Shown: one piece after another, positions 22,985 to 45,204 of the stretch
Position numbering within the stretch: position 1 is the first letter of the stretch
Layout of the letters: every line of letters starts with the position of its first letter
Assembly: GCF_004027225.2 (NCBI RefSeq)
Contig: NC_044288.2
Location: 21,152,744 to 21,216,743, forward strand
Source: Strigops habroptila
Lineage: Eukaryota; Chordata; Aves; Psittaciformes; Psittacidae
DNA: 64,000 nucleotides
Direction of reading: 5' to 3'
Translations under genes and position numbers: made by a program
The notes under the pieces: generated by a model
Told to the model about the DNA's origin: nothing
Databases searched by the model: none
What the model saw: the letters and a program-made list of their open reading frames with translations, nothing else

Positions 22985-25900
22985 CTACGTCAGCCGGCAC
23001 CCTGCAGCAGGGAGGGAAGTGTCAGGCTCCGTCAGCACCCAAACACCCCCTCCCTTTGCACCCTCTGCTTCCAACCAGGAACCCCACCCGGGCTCAGGGA
23101 TTGGGATCATATCTGGAGGATGAGGGGATGACCCTGCCTGGGTCCCCCCAAGCACCACACTCCCAGGAGATGCTCCCAGACTTTGGGAGGTTGGCACGAT
23201 GCCGTGCAAGGACTCACCCAGCACCCGCAGAACCTGCAGCGCCACCGCAACCTTCGCCTCTTCGTGCCCGCTCCTGCCCGGCCCGTCCTGCCGGACCCAT
23301 GTGAACCCCGTGAAGGGCACAGGGCACCCCGGGATCACCACCTGGCACCAGAACCGCAGCCACCCGTTGGGGTTGGCCTGCACGCACTTGGTGAGGTACA
23401 GGGGGGGCCCCAGGTACTGGCTCCGGCACAGGGTGTTGAGGTGCTCCAGCGCGTTGTGCAGCACCGGAGACAGAGGTGCCTGCATGGGGACACCCGGGCG
23501 CTTGCCCCTGTGCACCCGGCTGGGCGATGGCTTCTCCTTGTGCGACTGCAGCTTCTGCTTCAGGTCAGGGCTCAGCCAGTCCACCCTTATCGCCACGCCA
23601 CCGAGCCTCATATTCCCTAGGAGAGACCAGCAGCAGCTGGCAGGGGATGCTCAGGCACCAGCACCCCAGTATCACCCCATCCTGCCCCCAGCATCTGGCA
23701 CAGTGACCCCCACGGGTGGTTTGGCACCAACCCCCAGCCTGTGAACTGCACAAGACTCTTTCCCCTGCCTCTACAACCCCTCATGCAGCTATGGGGCAGT
23801 TGCTTCTCCATCTCCTTTGGCTACCAAGGTGGGCTCAAGAGCTGCAAAGCTCAAGAGATTTTAGGGGCAGCCTTTAGGGGCAAGGTGCAGAGACATCAAA
23901 GCCAAGTGCTTCTCAGCTGGGGCAGAAGTGGGTACACACCAGGACTTTGGAGGTTCTGGCTGGATGTGTGGGAAACATGTCCCAGGGTAGTGCAATCATG
24001 GGATGGGGCACTGAGGGGTAGGGAATCTTCATCAGAAGGGTAACTTGGTTACAGCTCTGGATGCCCTGGATTGGTACTGGTGATGCTTCTGCTCTGAGCA
24101 GGCAGCTGAAGACCCGCAGCAGTCCCCCTACGCCACCTCCCCACTGAGGACAGCTGGCCTCCCACGGGACACAGGAAGAGAACAAGGGATGTCTCAAGGC
24201 CAAATTCACCTTGTGGCCGATCCAGAGGTAGGATCAGCCCTTAGAGACACCAGGAAGACCATCCCAAGCAGCACCCCAGCCTCCCACATACCTTCCATGA
24301 GGGTTTTCTTGGCCATGGCAGCAGCGTGGTGCGAGCTGTACTTCAGCACGGCGAGCTGTGCCCGCTGCTGCGCGGGGCTGGGCTGCAGGGTGACACTGAG
24401 GACGCCCGGCGTGACGTGCCGCAGCACGGCCTCCAGCTCCCGCTGGCTCACCGAGGCCTCCAGCCCATCCACGCTGAGCTCGCACTTCTCCGTGCTCTGG
24501 CACACCACGATGGTGCAGCCCTCCCGCACCTTGAAGTTGTTGAAGGCGGCGATGGCCTCCTTGGCGCCGCGCTGGGTGCTGTACTTGGCGTACGCAAAGC
24601 CCCGGTTGAGCCCGCTGAAGGTCATCATGAGGCGGAACTCGTAGAGCTTCCCCACGCTCTGGAAGAGCGGGATCAGGGTGTTCTCGTACATGTCCTGCGG
24701 CAGCTTCCCGATGAACACCTCTGTGCCCGCCGGAGGGGGGTCGCCCACCCAGCCTGTGGGCACACAATGGGCACATGTGGGTGACACCGAACTCGCCACC
24801 GGGCACCCTACGTGCTGTGCTCCCACGGCACTGAGGTGCTGTGCTCACGTACCTGGGGGTGGGCCGCCATATCGCCTCTGCCCATTGATCTGCACCAAGT
24901 CGATGCCCGTTTCTTTCGCCCAGGCAAGCAGGGCCATCTTATTGGCCTGGTTGATGCTGTTGGTCCATGTCTGAAGAGGAAGATGATGATGGAGTTTGTC
25001 TAGGCAAAAAGTCTCCAAACTCCCAACTACTGCGGGTATCCCACCCCCACAGATCAACTGCAAGGCCCAGCACCAGCCAGCATGTGGAGGAGCAAATGGC
25101 GAAGCCCTCTGCCCTCAGGAAATGTGAGGAGCCTCTTGACACTGCGCACCCAAAGCACTGCCCTCCCCACTGCCCAAGCCTGCTCCACAGGGTGAAGCAG
25201 AAGGTGTCCCTGCCCGTGTCAGGGGGTTGGAGCTGGATGAGCTTTAAGGTCCCTTCCAACCCAAACCAGGCTGTGACTCTGACACCAGCAGTTCCCCTAT
25301 GGCTGCCTAAGCCAAGACATGGGCAGCAACTGGCTGCACAGAGACGAGGTGACCCATCGCATCGTGAGGTCCCAGGCAGGCTGGGACCCCAACACAGCCA
25401 ACCCTCTTCTACCAGCCCTTCCTCAGGCTTCTGAGGACATCAAGGAGGGTCTGGAGACACCACCGATGTGGCAATATCATAAAGCTTCAGCTCATTAAAC
25501 ACTGCAAAGTCTTATTGGGGCCTCTGAAACTGTTCGCTGAATGGGATTAACTCGAGCTCAATGCACTCTGGCTGCCCCTTCACCTCCTGCATCTCCAGCT
25601 GCAGCCCCAAGCGGCGGCACCTTCCTCTCTACAAGAGGTTTTGTTGCCTTTCCTGAGGCCAGAAAACACCTCTGGGCGGGGACGCATCTCGGGCGATCTC
25701 TGCTGAATGGGCGCAGAAAGCCGGGCCACGCACCGCAGGGCTCCTGCCACAGCCCCAGGGCCGGGTCCCTGCTCCCGGCGGGTTCCGGGGAGCGGCAGGA
25801 CCCGGCTCTGCCCCGGCGGAGCCCACCCGAGCCCGCAGCTCCCGGTGAGGCGCTACCGGGGCTTCACCCCCGCGGGGCAGCCCCGGCTCACGGCGGGTGG

Positions 25901-26018
25901 GATGGAACCGGCGCCGCCCGCCGCTGCCCCGCACTGAGCCCGGGCTCGGCGGCGCCGGGTCCCCCCGCCCCAGGCGTCCCCACTGGAACCCCCCGACGGC
26001 ACCCACCTCGGCCTCCAT
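22985..26018 (-). CDS. DND1: DND1, germ-cell RNA-binding protein (dead end)
   Basis: Minus-strand exons 26007-26018, 24853-24970, 24292-24753, 22985-23616 join in phase to 1,224 nt, 407 residues (human 353). DND1 protects germ-cell mRNAs from microRNA repression and works with NANOS and the CCR4-NOT complex. Visible: [33 protein letters not shown], then an RRM with RNP2 VFIGKL (about residues 56-61) and RNP1 NRGFAYAKY (about 93-101), the [11 protein letters not shown] linker, a second divergent [13 protein letters not shown], and a C-terminal dsRNA-binding-like region ([28 protein letters not shown]). The 12-nt first exon encoding MEAE is inferred from a good donor in a CpG island and correct phase; the rest is solid. 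The last about 50 residues have no human counterpart I recall and may reflect an unrecognised intron. No polyadenylation signal was found. Confidence 0.9.
25197..25282 (+). repeat. CR1 LINE 3'-terminal fragment
   Basis: DND1 intron 1. Only the last 85 bp of the element, from AGAAGGTGTCCCTGCC to GGCTGTGACTC. Confidence 0.85.
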
Positions 26019-26200
26019 CGCCGCCGCTCCTCCGGCTCCTCCTCGCCGCCCGGACCACGCTCTGGAAGGTTCCAGCGCCGCCCATCCCATCGCACCGCCC
26101 CGGGCGGGGACCCGCCGGCAGCGCCCGCCCCGTCGGGGAGCAGCGACCCCCGCCCCGAGCGCCGCTCCCTCCGCCTTCCCACGCCTGGGGCCCGCGGGTG
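25690..26200 (-). promoter_or_regulatory. CpG-island promoter of DND1
   Basis: GC-rich, CpG-dense block around the proposed DND1 first exon at 26,007-26,018. A CpG island at a germline gene is compatible with regulation by DNA methylation, but that is inference. Confidence 0.6.
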
Positions 26201-26511
26201 AGAGAACTGACCTGCTGTGGGGCACGGAGCAGAGCGAGATGCGGGGCAGCACCGAAGGGAAGCTGGGATTAAGGGGACCCCAAGTCACCCCGGGGACCCG
26301 TTTCACCCGTGGGGAGCTCAGCTCCTGGCTGGTGGGGGCTTTGCTCTGCACATGGTGCAGCGGTGGGAGCTGGAGGTGAGGAGGAACGAAGGCAGCTGAA
26401 GAAACATCCGCTGTGACATTCAAAGCACAGCTCCTGCTCAGCGAGGCAGGGAAGCAAATCCCTGCTCCCGGCAGGAAGAAGGGACAGGAGGCACAGAGTG
26501 GGAGAGACAGG

Positions 26512-26517
26512 TTTATT
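26512..26517 (-). terminator. HARS1 polyadenylation signal (AATAAA, minus strand)
   Basis: TTTATT on the plus strand reads AATAAA on the HARS1 strand, 433 bp past the stop codon; plausible end of a 3' UTR that stops about 500 bp before DND1. Confidence 0.75.
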
Positions 26518-26949
26518 GTGTTTCTGGGAGCAGTGCCTTTACATGGTGCTCAGGATAAGGTCACCTCCCTGCAGCCAGAGCAGAGGGATGGGGTGGGATG
26601 TTGATTCAAAGCGACAGGAACAAGAAGCTGCAGCCAAGCCCCTGGGGTCTGCTGCCAGCACAGGGCTCCACATGTCACCATGGGACTCCACGTGTCACCG
26701 CAGCCACCCCAGCATTTGCCAGAGCCACTCAAAAACATCCTTCCAGCAACATACTCAAGGGCCAGGGCATGTCACAGGAGTCAGCGCAGCCTCTCTGCTC
26801 CCACCGGGAAAGGGAGGGCATGAGACAAGAATAAATACAGTGTTCAAAGGCCCCCCTGCCCCTGTTGCTCCATGGGCTGGTGAAGGTATTTACAGGAGGA
26901 AATGTGTCAGCCAGAATCCAACAAACGAGTAGACACGTCCAGAAGGGGT

Positions 26950-39245
<12,296 letters not shown>

Positions 39246-39352
39246 TGCCGGCCCGCGCCTGCGCGCCGCCGCTGCCCCGCCACTGCGCCTGCGCAACGCC
39301 GCGCCCCCTCCCGCCGCACCGGGGCCGCGCCCGCGCAGCGCCGTGCCCGCGC

Positions 39353-39366
39353 GTTGCCATGGCAGC
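39353..39366. promoter_or_regulatory. X-box-like RFX site, copy 1
   Basis: GTTGCCATGGCAGC differs by one base from the palindromic RFX target GTTGCCATGGCAAC. About 110 bp upstream of the HARS1 start codon. Confidence 0.6.
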
Positions 39367-39382
39367 GGGGCCGTGCCCGCGC

Positions 39383-39396
39383 GTTGCCATGGCAGC
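39383..39396. promoter_or_regulatory. X-box-like RFX site, copy 2
   Basis: Identical to copy 1 and 30 bp away, because the whole 30-bp unit is duplicated in tandem. Confidence 0.6.
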
Positions 39397-39453
39397 GGGG
39401 CCGCGCCTCAGAGCATCAGGAACCACCAGAGAGCGGCTGCGGTTTAGTTCGGC

Positions 39454-39459
39454 TTTAAT
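39454..39459 (-). terminator. HARS2 polyadenylation signal (ATTAAA, minus strand)
   Basis: TTTAAT on the plus strand gives ATTAAA 526 bp past the HARS2 stop. The HARS2 transcript would end only about 200 bp upstream of the HARS1 start codon. Confidence 0.55.
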
Positions 39460-39984
39460 ACATAAAACACGGGGTTCCTGCCCGCCCCGGCCGGAGCCTG
39501 CCCCTGCCCCAGCCGTGTCCCTCCCGGGGAGGTCTGTGCTCGCCGCAGGCTGGGGCTGGCCGCTGCAGCCCTGAGAGGGCAGGAGGTGTCTCTCCACTGC
39601 GACCCTCTCCCTGGGTCCTGAGCCTCGGGGCTCGCACCGCACCACAGAGCACCCCACATGCACTCCAGAGCTCAGCCCAATCCTGCTCGAGCCGCACCAC
39701 GTCCATCTGTGCCTGTGGCACCACCACCGCTGTGGAAAGGGCTGCAGGTACAGGTACGGCAATAGCAGGAACCCACAGTGTTGATGCATCCTTCTGAGCA
39801 GTTAACCACAAGGTTAAGCTGGTGACTGCACTGTCCATAACCTTTAAAACCCACTTGCTCCTTTCCACGCAGACAGCCCATGTTGACACTGCCTCAGCCC
39901 AGGCAGATGAGCCTCCGGCTGGCAGACGGTGCTGAGGGTTCCGCTGTACAGCAGTCCAGTCAAGCAGCTCTGGCCTGAAAACTC

Positions 39985-42900
39985 CTAAGGCTCCAGCCGC
40001 CTTCTGATCTCATCAACAAGCTTTTCTCTTGGGATATCAACCTATAAAGCAAAGGGAGAGGAGGAGGTAGCAGCACTGGACCCCTGAGCAGAGCATGGTT
40101 TAATCTGGCCCTAAGGACTTGCTGTGACCAAAGCGGTTTGTGATTAGTCTTTTGGAGCAGTCGCCCAACAGGCATGTGCTGCAGCTCCCCAAAGGAACGA
40201 CATCACTGAGGGAAAACCCAGAGCCTTCAGCAATCTCTGGATTTTGGAAGCACTTTTGGAACCAGGTATAAAAAGGCATCCTCACCTCCTTTCTTGTTGC
40301 AACATCTCGCAGCTTGACGACTCCATCTGTCAGCTCTTGGTCCCCTACTATGGCAGCAAGGGGGATCCCCATGTCCTCACAATACTGCAGCTGCTTCAGC
40401 AGTTTAGGATCCTTCTTGTACAGCATCTCTGCCTAGGACAGAGTGGAAAAGGTGAATCATTAACACAGAATTTGCTCTGATGGATCTTGGGAGCAAAACA
40501 GCCAGCACCAAAACCTGCAGCAAGCAGTTGCCTTTAGTGCTCTCAGCTGTTCTGCTCTGCCTCCTAGATCTCAGATAGAGAAGAACTTGAAGAGATACAA
40601 CTAATGGAGTTGGTCTTGCTGTGCTATAGCTCCCTTCAGGCTCTCCCTCCCTCACCCATACCAGTGTCAAGCCCAAGTCCTTTACCTTGATCCCTGCACC
40701 CCACAGTTCGGAGATGAGCTTCAGTCTCGCAGCAAGTAAGTGTTTGTGAGGTGTAGCCACCAGCACTTGCGTCTCAGTTGTTCGAACCTTCTCTCCAGAA
40801 GCCTGTAGGGACAGACACTCGTGGCAGCGACTGGCTCAAAGGGACTCTACAGCTCCCAACAGCAGCTCATCTCGCCTTATTTCAGACCCTGACTTAACTC
40901 CCCAAAACAAGTAAAAGCCAACCATCACCATTCAGTGGATGTTACTAACCAAGGCTGAGCTTCCACAGCAAAAAGGGCACACAGGTAAGGCAACCTGGGC
41001 ACATTTAATGAGTCCCGCAGAGAAGCTGCATCGTGGCACACTACTTAAATCATGTGCTGCTGTTCCTGTGGGATCTTGGTCTTCCTCCCTCCCTCCCAGA
41101 TGGGACCTGGCCAGCTTTCCAATGGCACCTTTGATTCCTGAGGGACACATTGCCCCAGCGTCATTTGCTGTGAATCACAATCTCAGAACTGAACACACAG
41201 AGATGAATTTGGGGCTCACTACAGAGTGCCACAGCTGCTACCGAATTCCTCACAACCCCCAGGCCAAAAAACTTCACAGGCAAGAGACAAGAGCAAAGTG
41301 ACTGGAGCACAAAGTTTGGAGCCAGGACCAGAGCTCAGGACTGTCTCTAATGCTTCCAGGGCATCTGCTATGAAACGCTGCCCTCAACCTGATGGGCTGC
41401 AGAACAGGGCTCTGTCTTCTGTGCATGGACATTCAGGCATCAGAGGAGCCACCCTCTCCTCTAAAATACTTTCCTCTTGTAGGCTGCTGAGCTGTAAAGC
41501 TCCATAATAAACAAGAGCTGGCTCCCTAGAGCCTTCCCCCAGGCACTGCTGCAGCACCAACCTTCATCCTCTGCTCCAGGATGGAGAAGATCCGCTCGAT
41601 GCCAATGCTGATCCCCACGCAGGGCACCTTCCGTCCCTTGGGATCGAACATCCCCACCAGCCCGTCGTAGCGGCCGCCTCCAGCCACGCTCCCGACGCTC
41701 ACCGGCTCCTCCACGTGGTCGTTCTCCTGCTGCAGCAGCACAGCCTCAAAGATCACCCCCGTGTAATAGTCCAGGCCCCGCGCCAGGCTCAGGTCGAAGG
41801 AGATCTGCAGGACACGAGGGAAGCGCCGTCACCGGCTGCGCTCGGGGGGGCCGGGCTCTGCCCCTCCTGCCCCTCCTCACCTTCCCTGTGATGCCAAACA
41901 GGGTCAGGTACTCAAAGAGCAGCTTCATGTCCCCCAGCCCCTCCTTGGCCAGCTTGTTCTGGGACAGCTTTGGGTCCTGGAGAAGCTGCTCGATCAGCTC
42001 CAGGCCACCTGTGGGAAGGAGACCCTGTTAACAGGGTTAACAGCACCCCTGTGTTCCCGGCCCTCCCTGCCCGGCCTGGAAGAGCAGAGCCGAGGGCTCG
42101 ACCCCACAGTGCTCACCGTGGAGCTGGACGTACTCCCCGATGTGATCCGCAGCCTCGGGAGAGAGCCCCTTCTCCCCCACCATCTCGCTCCTCACTTCTT
42201 CCCATGGCACCTGTGGGGGGAGAGAACACCCGTTGCTGCAGGTTGTTCTCATCACCCAGTCTCCACCAGCACACGTAGTCACCACGCATGCAGGACAACT
42301 GTCAGCAATCACTCATGATCCACATGTCCCACAGGAACTGTTAACAGAAACCACTGGCAACACCAGGGCTTTCTTATCGATGTCCAAGAGTTCCCCAAAC
42401 CCTCCACAAACACCAACAGCTGAGCTGCTGTGAAGCTCTGGATGATGAAAGCTGCCCCGACACTGCCCAAGACATGCACCCCAGGAGACTGGCAGCACCC
42501 TCCCCATGAGCACAGCTCTCACCTTGTCCAGTTTGTCCACGCTACAACACATCGTTATGAACTTGCTCTCTGGGATCCCACAGACAGCAAATATCCCATT
42601 CAAAATCCGCCGGTCGTTAACCTGGGATGGAAGAGGGACACTGAGCTCCAGGAGATCCCACCACCACCATTCCTTCCTGCCCCAGAGCCGAGGGAAGCTG
42701 CAGCTACTGGCATTCCCTTGTGCCTTTTCAATCCCCTGGGAAGCGAAGGCACAGAGGTATGGAAACCCCTCGGCTCTGAGCTCACCTTGATGAGGAAGTC
42801 CCCGAGCTGCAGGTCACTCAGGATCTCGTGCACGATCTTCAGGCACTCGGCATCGGGAATCATAGGGTCGAACTGCCCGGCAATGTCAAAGTCCTGGGGG

Positions 42901-45039
42901 CAGAAGAAGCAGCAGAGGCTCCTGGCACAGCTGTGGTGCTTTGGCTCTGCAAAGCACATCCCACAGCCACTGATGGTGATCCAAAACCCACACGAGAACC
43001 CCCCGAGCAGTGGCCACCACAACACTCACGCACTGGTAGAACTCCCGGTAGCGGCCCCGGGTGGTGGCTGGGTTGTCCCTCCTGTAGACCTTGGCGATGT
43101 GGTAGCGCTTCATGTTGGTGATCTTGTTCATCGCCAGATAGCGAGCAAAGGGCACCTGGGAGGCCAAGGAGTTAAGGGCAAGAAAGAGGAGATCCCCTGA
43201 GCTGCAGGAAAGCTGAACCTTAAAGTTCCTCATTTCCCTTTTGCTTTGCAGCTGCTCCCGGCTCTCCAGGGAGTTCATCAGCCCAGGCTGATGATGAGCA
43301 TGATGAACCATGGCTGAGCTCCTCCAACACCAGGACAACTCCATTGACCACATTCTGAACCACAGCATGTCAACACCCTGCAGACACAGACCTTTGCTAG
43401 ATCATCTAAAAGAATCCCAGCCTGGTTTGGGTTGGAAGGGACCTTAAAGTTCATCCAGTTCCAACCCCTGCCACAGGCAGGGACACCTTCCACTAGAGCA
43501 AGTGGCTCCAAGCCCCTGTGTCCAACCTGGACTTGAACACTGCCAGGGATGGGGCAGCCACAGCTTCTCTGGGCACCCTGTGCCAGCGCCTCAGCACCCT
43601 CATAGGGGAGATCTTAGGATCTCATCCCAGTCTCCCCTCTGCCATATTAAAGCCATTCCCCTTGTCCTGTCCCTACAGACCCTTGTCCAAAGCCCCTCTC
43701 CAGGTTTCCTGCAGCCCCTTTAGGCACTGGAGCTGCTCTAAGGTCTCCCCTTCAGGAGCCTTCTCTTCTCCAGGCTGCCCCAGCCCAGCTCTCTCAGCCT
43801 GGCTCCAGAGCAGAGCTGCTCCAGCCCTCGCAGCAGCTCCGGGGCCTCCTCTGGCCTCAACTCCAGCAGCTCCACGTCCCTCTTGTGTTGTTACCCCAGA
43901 GCTGGTCAGTCCTTTCACCCTCAGAGAGAGCTCAAGGTACAGCACAGACTCAGACACTAAAGGTGAGAGCTTTCTGGTGAGCCATGATGGTGGAGGAGGT
44001 GCCTGGGATGTCCCTGTACCAAACCCTGCTGCTCCTCAGAGCCACTGCCGAGGCACTGGGAAGGTGGGTTGGGCAGGACTGGAGCAGAAGGGGGTTTGTG
44101 TCACCCTGCCGAGACCTGCGGGCAGGGCAAGGGCGACCCAAGGACACCGGGGTGGCAGCAACTCGGGGTGCCGCCATCCCCCCGATGAGAACCCCAGGGC
44201 ACAGAGAGCAGGATACAGTCAGGTCGTAGCGCAGGGCCAGCAGCTCCCCTCCCTGGTCCTGCAGCTCGTAGATGAGCTTTGCCTCCTCCCCGTACTTCCC
44301 CATCAGCGTCTCCTGCAGGTAGGCAAGGGGGTGGTGAGGGGCCGGGATGAGGGGCAGACCCAGAGCCCGGCCCCCGAAGCCCCACAGCTCAAGCAGAGAG
44401 TGGGGAGGACACGACACACATCCCTTCCTCCATCCCCCTTTGACCTAGGGCAGAAGTGGGGTCCCCATCCACACCCACCCCCCCAAAAAGGACCCCAGAG
44501 GGGCTGTCACGGCTGCCCCCCCGCTATACCCCAAAGGGGGGACCCCCTCACCCTGCCCGAACCTGTCCCTCAGTCCTAGGGAAGGGGAGCGCTCCCCGGT
44601 GCCACAAGGGGGGCCTCCCCAGCCCGCCCCGCTCCCCCGGCGAGCAAAGGGGGTTCCCGCCGCCGCCTCACCCGCAGCTCCAGCACGGGGGTGTCGATGG
44701 CGGCCGCGCCGTGCCGCTTGAAGCAGGCCACCACGGCGGCGAGCAGCCGGTCACGGAGCGCCGTATGCGCTGGCGGGTGGTCGCGGGTGCCCTGGCCCGG
44801 GACGGAGAGCGGCCCTCAGCGGCGGGCACCGGCAAGAACAACTCCCGGTTACCGCCGTCCCCGCTCCCCACCATTACCTTGGGCGTCTTCAGAGCCGGGC
44901 GCCACCCGCTACCGCCCGCCCGCCGCGGCAGGACCCCGCCGGGCCCGAGCGGCCAGGCCCAGGCCCAGGCCCGGGCCCGGCTGGCGGGGCCCGCGGGCAG
45001 CTGCCGCACGGCCGCACCGAGCGGCACCAGCCGCAGCAT
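39985..45039 (-). CDS. HARS2: HARS2-like, probable mitochondrial histidyl-tRNA synthetase
   Basis: Twelve minus-strand exons: 44878-45039, 44672-44791, 44217-44312, 43030-43155, 42786-42893, 42523-42621, 42117-42210, 41881-42008, 41562-41804, 40686-40802, 40286-40432, 39985-40041. Total 1,497 nt, 498 residues (human HARS2 506). The first exon encodes an Arg/Ala/Trp-rich, acid-free leader ([17 protein letters not shown]...) joined directly to LKTPK, with no WHEP domain, as expected of a mitochondrial import form. The class II core is complete: [35 protein letters not shown]. Exon 2 ([17 protein letters not shown]) is strongly diverged from HARS1. All frames are open, so it is not a pseudogene. 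Unlike mammals, it is tandem with HARS1 and head to head with ZMAT2. Orthology to mammalian HARS2 is by role and place, not proven by descent. Confidence 0.93.
41569..42226. repeat. HARS2 half of HARS1/HARS2 gene-conversion tract
   Basis: Partner of 29,452-30,109. Covers HARS2 exons 7, 8 and most of 9 with introns 7 and 8. Three of the four differences seen fall in the intron between exons 7 and 8, and one in exon 7 (Gly versus Glu in EMVGEKG). Confidence 0.92.
43156..44216 (-). other. Probable U12-type GT-AG intron of HARS2
   Basis: Donor GTATCCTGCT and a branch-like CCCTTAAC (plus-strand 43171-43178) about 16 nt before the acceptor, at the same place in the protein as HARS1 intron 4. Confidence 0.72.
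43410..43905 (-). repeat. CR1 LINE 3' region in HARS2 intron 3
   Basis: About 495 bp, same orientation and same paralogous intron as 35,096-35,578. It has private changes too, for example GTTCATCCAG and a reworked stretch near 43,605-43,650. Confidence 0.92.
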
Positions 45040-45204
45040 GGCCCGTTCCGGGGACATCGGAAGTACCGGAGCCACGTGGTCTCCTGGCGGCGCTGCCTCT
45101 GAGCCAGCACGGCAGGTCCCCGCCGCTGGGGCGGGCTGCCTCGCTTTACGGCCCGGCCGCCGCCGCACGACAGTTTCCGTTCCCTCGTCGCCCTTCCCCT
45201 CAAC
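45040..45204. promoter_or_regulatory. Bidirectional CpG-island promoter, HARS2/ZMAT2
   Basis: Only 165 bp between divergent start codons, inside a CpG island that spans about 44,580-45,700. Confidence 0.8.

Larger units (their letters stand above)
39246..39430 (-). promoter_or_regulatory. CpG-island promoter of HARS1
   Basis: CpG-dense 185 bp between the HARS1 start codon and the HARS2 3' end. It holds two identical 30-bp tandem units at 39341-39370 and 39371-39400. Confidence 0.75.

Noticed and set aside
43518-44579. 353-codon plus-strand open frame
   Set aside because: It begins in an antisense CR1 tail and runs across HARS2 intron 3 and exon 3 in the wrong direction.
39985-45039. HARS2-like gene as a processed or decayed pseudogene
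   Set aside because: It has introns, all 12 exons are open and in phase, catalytic motifs are intact, and the leader differs functionally from HARS1.
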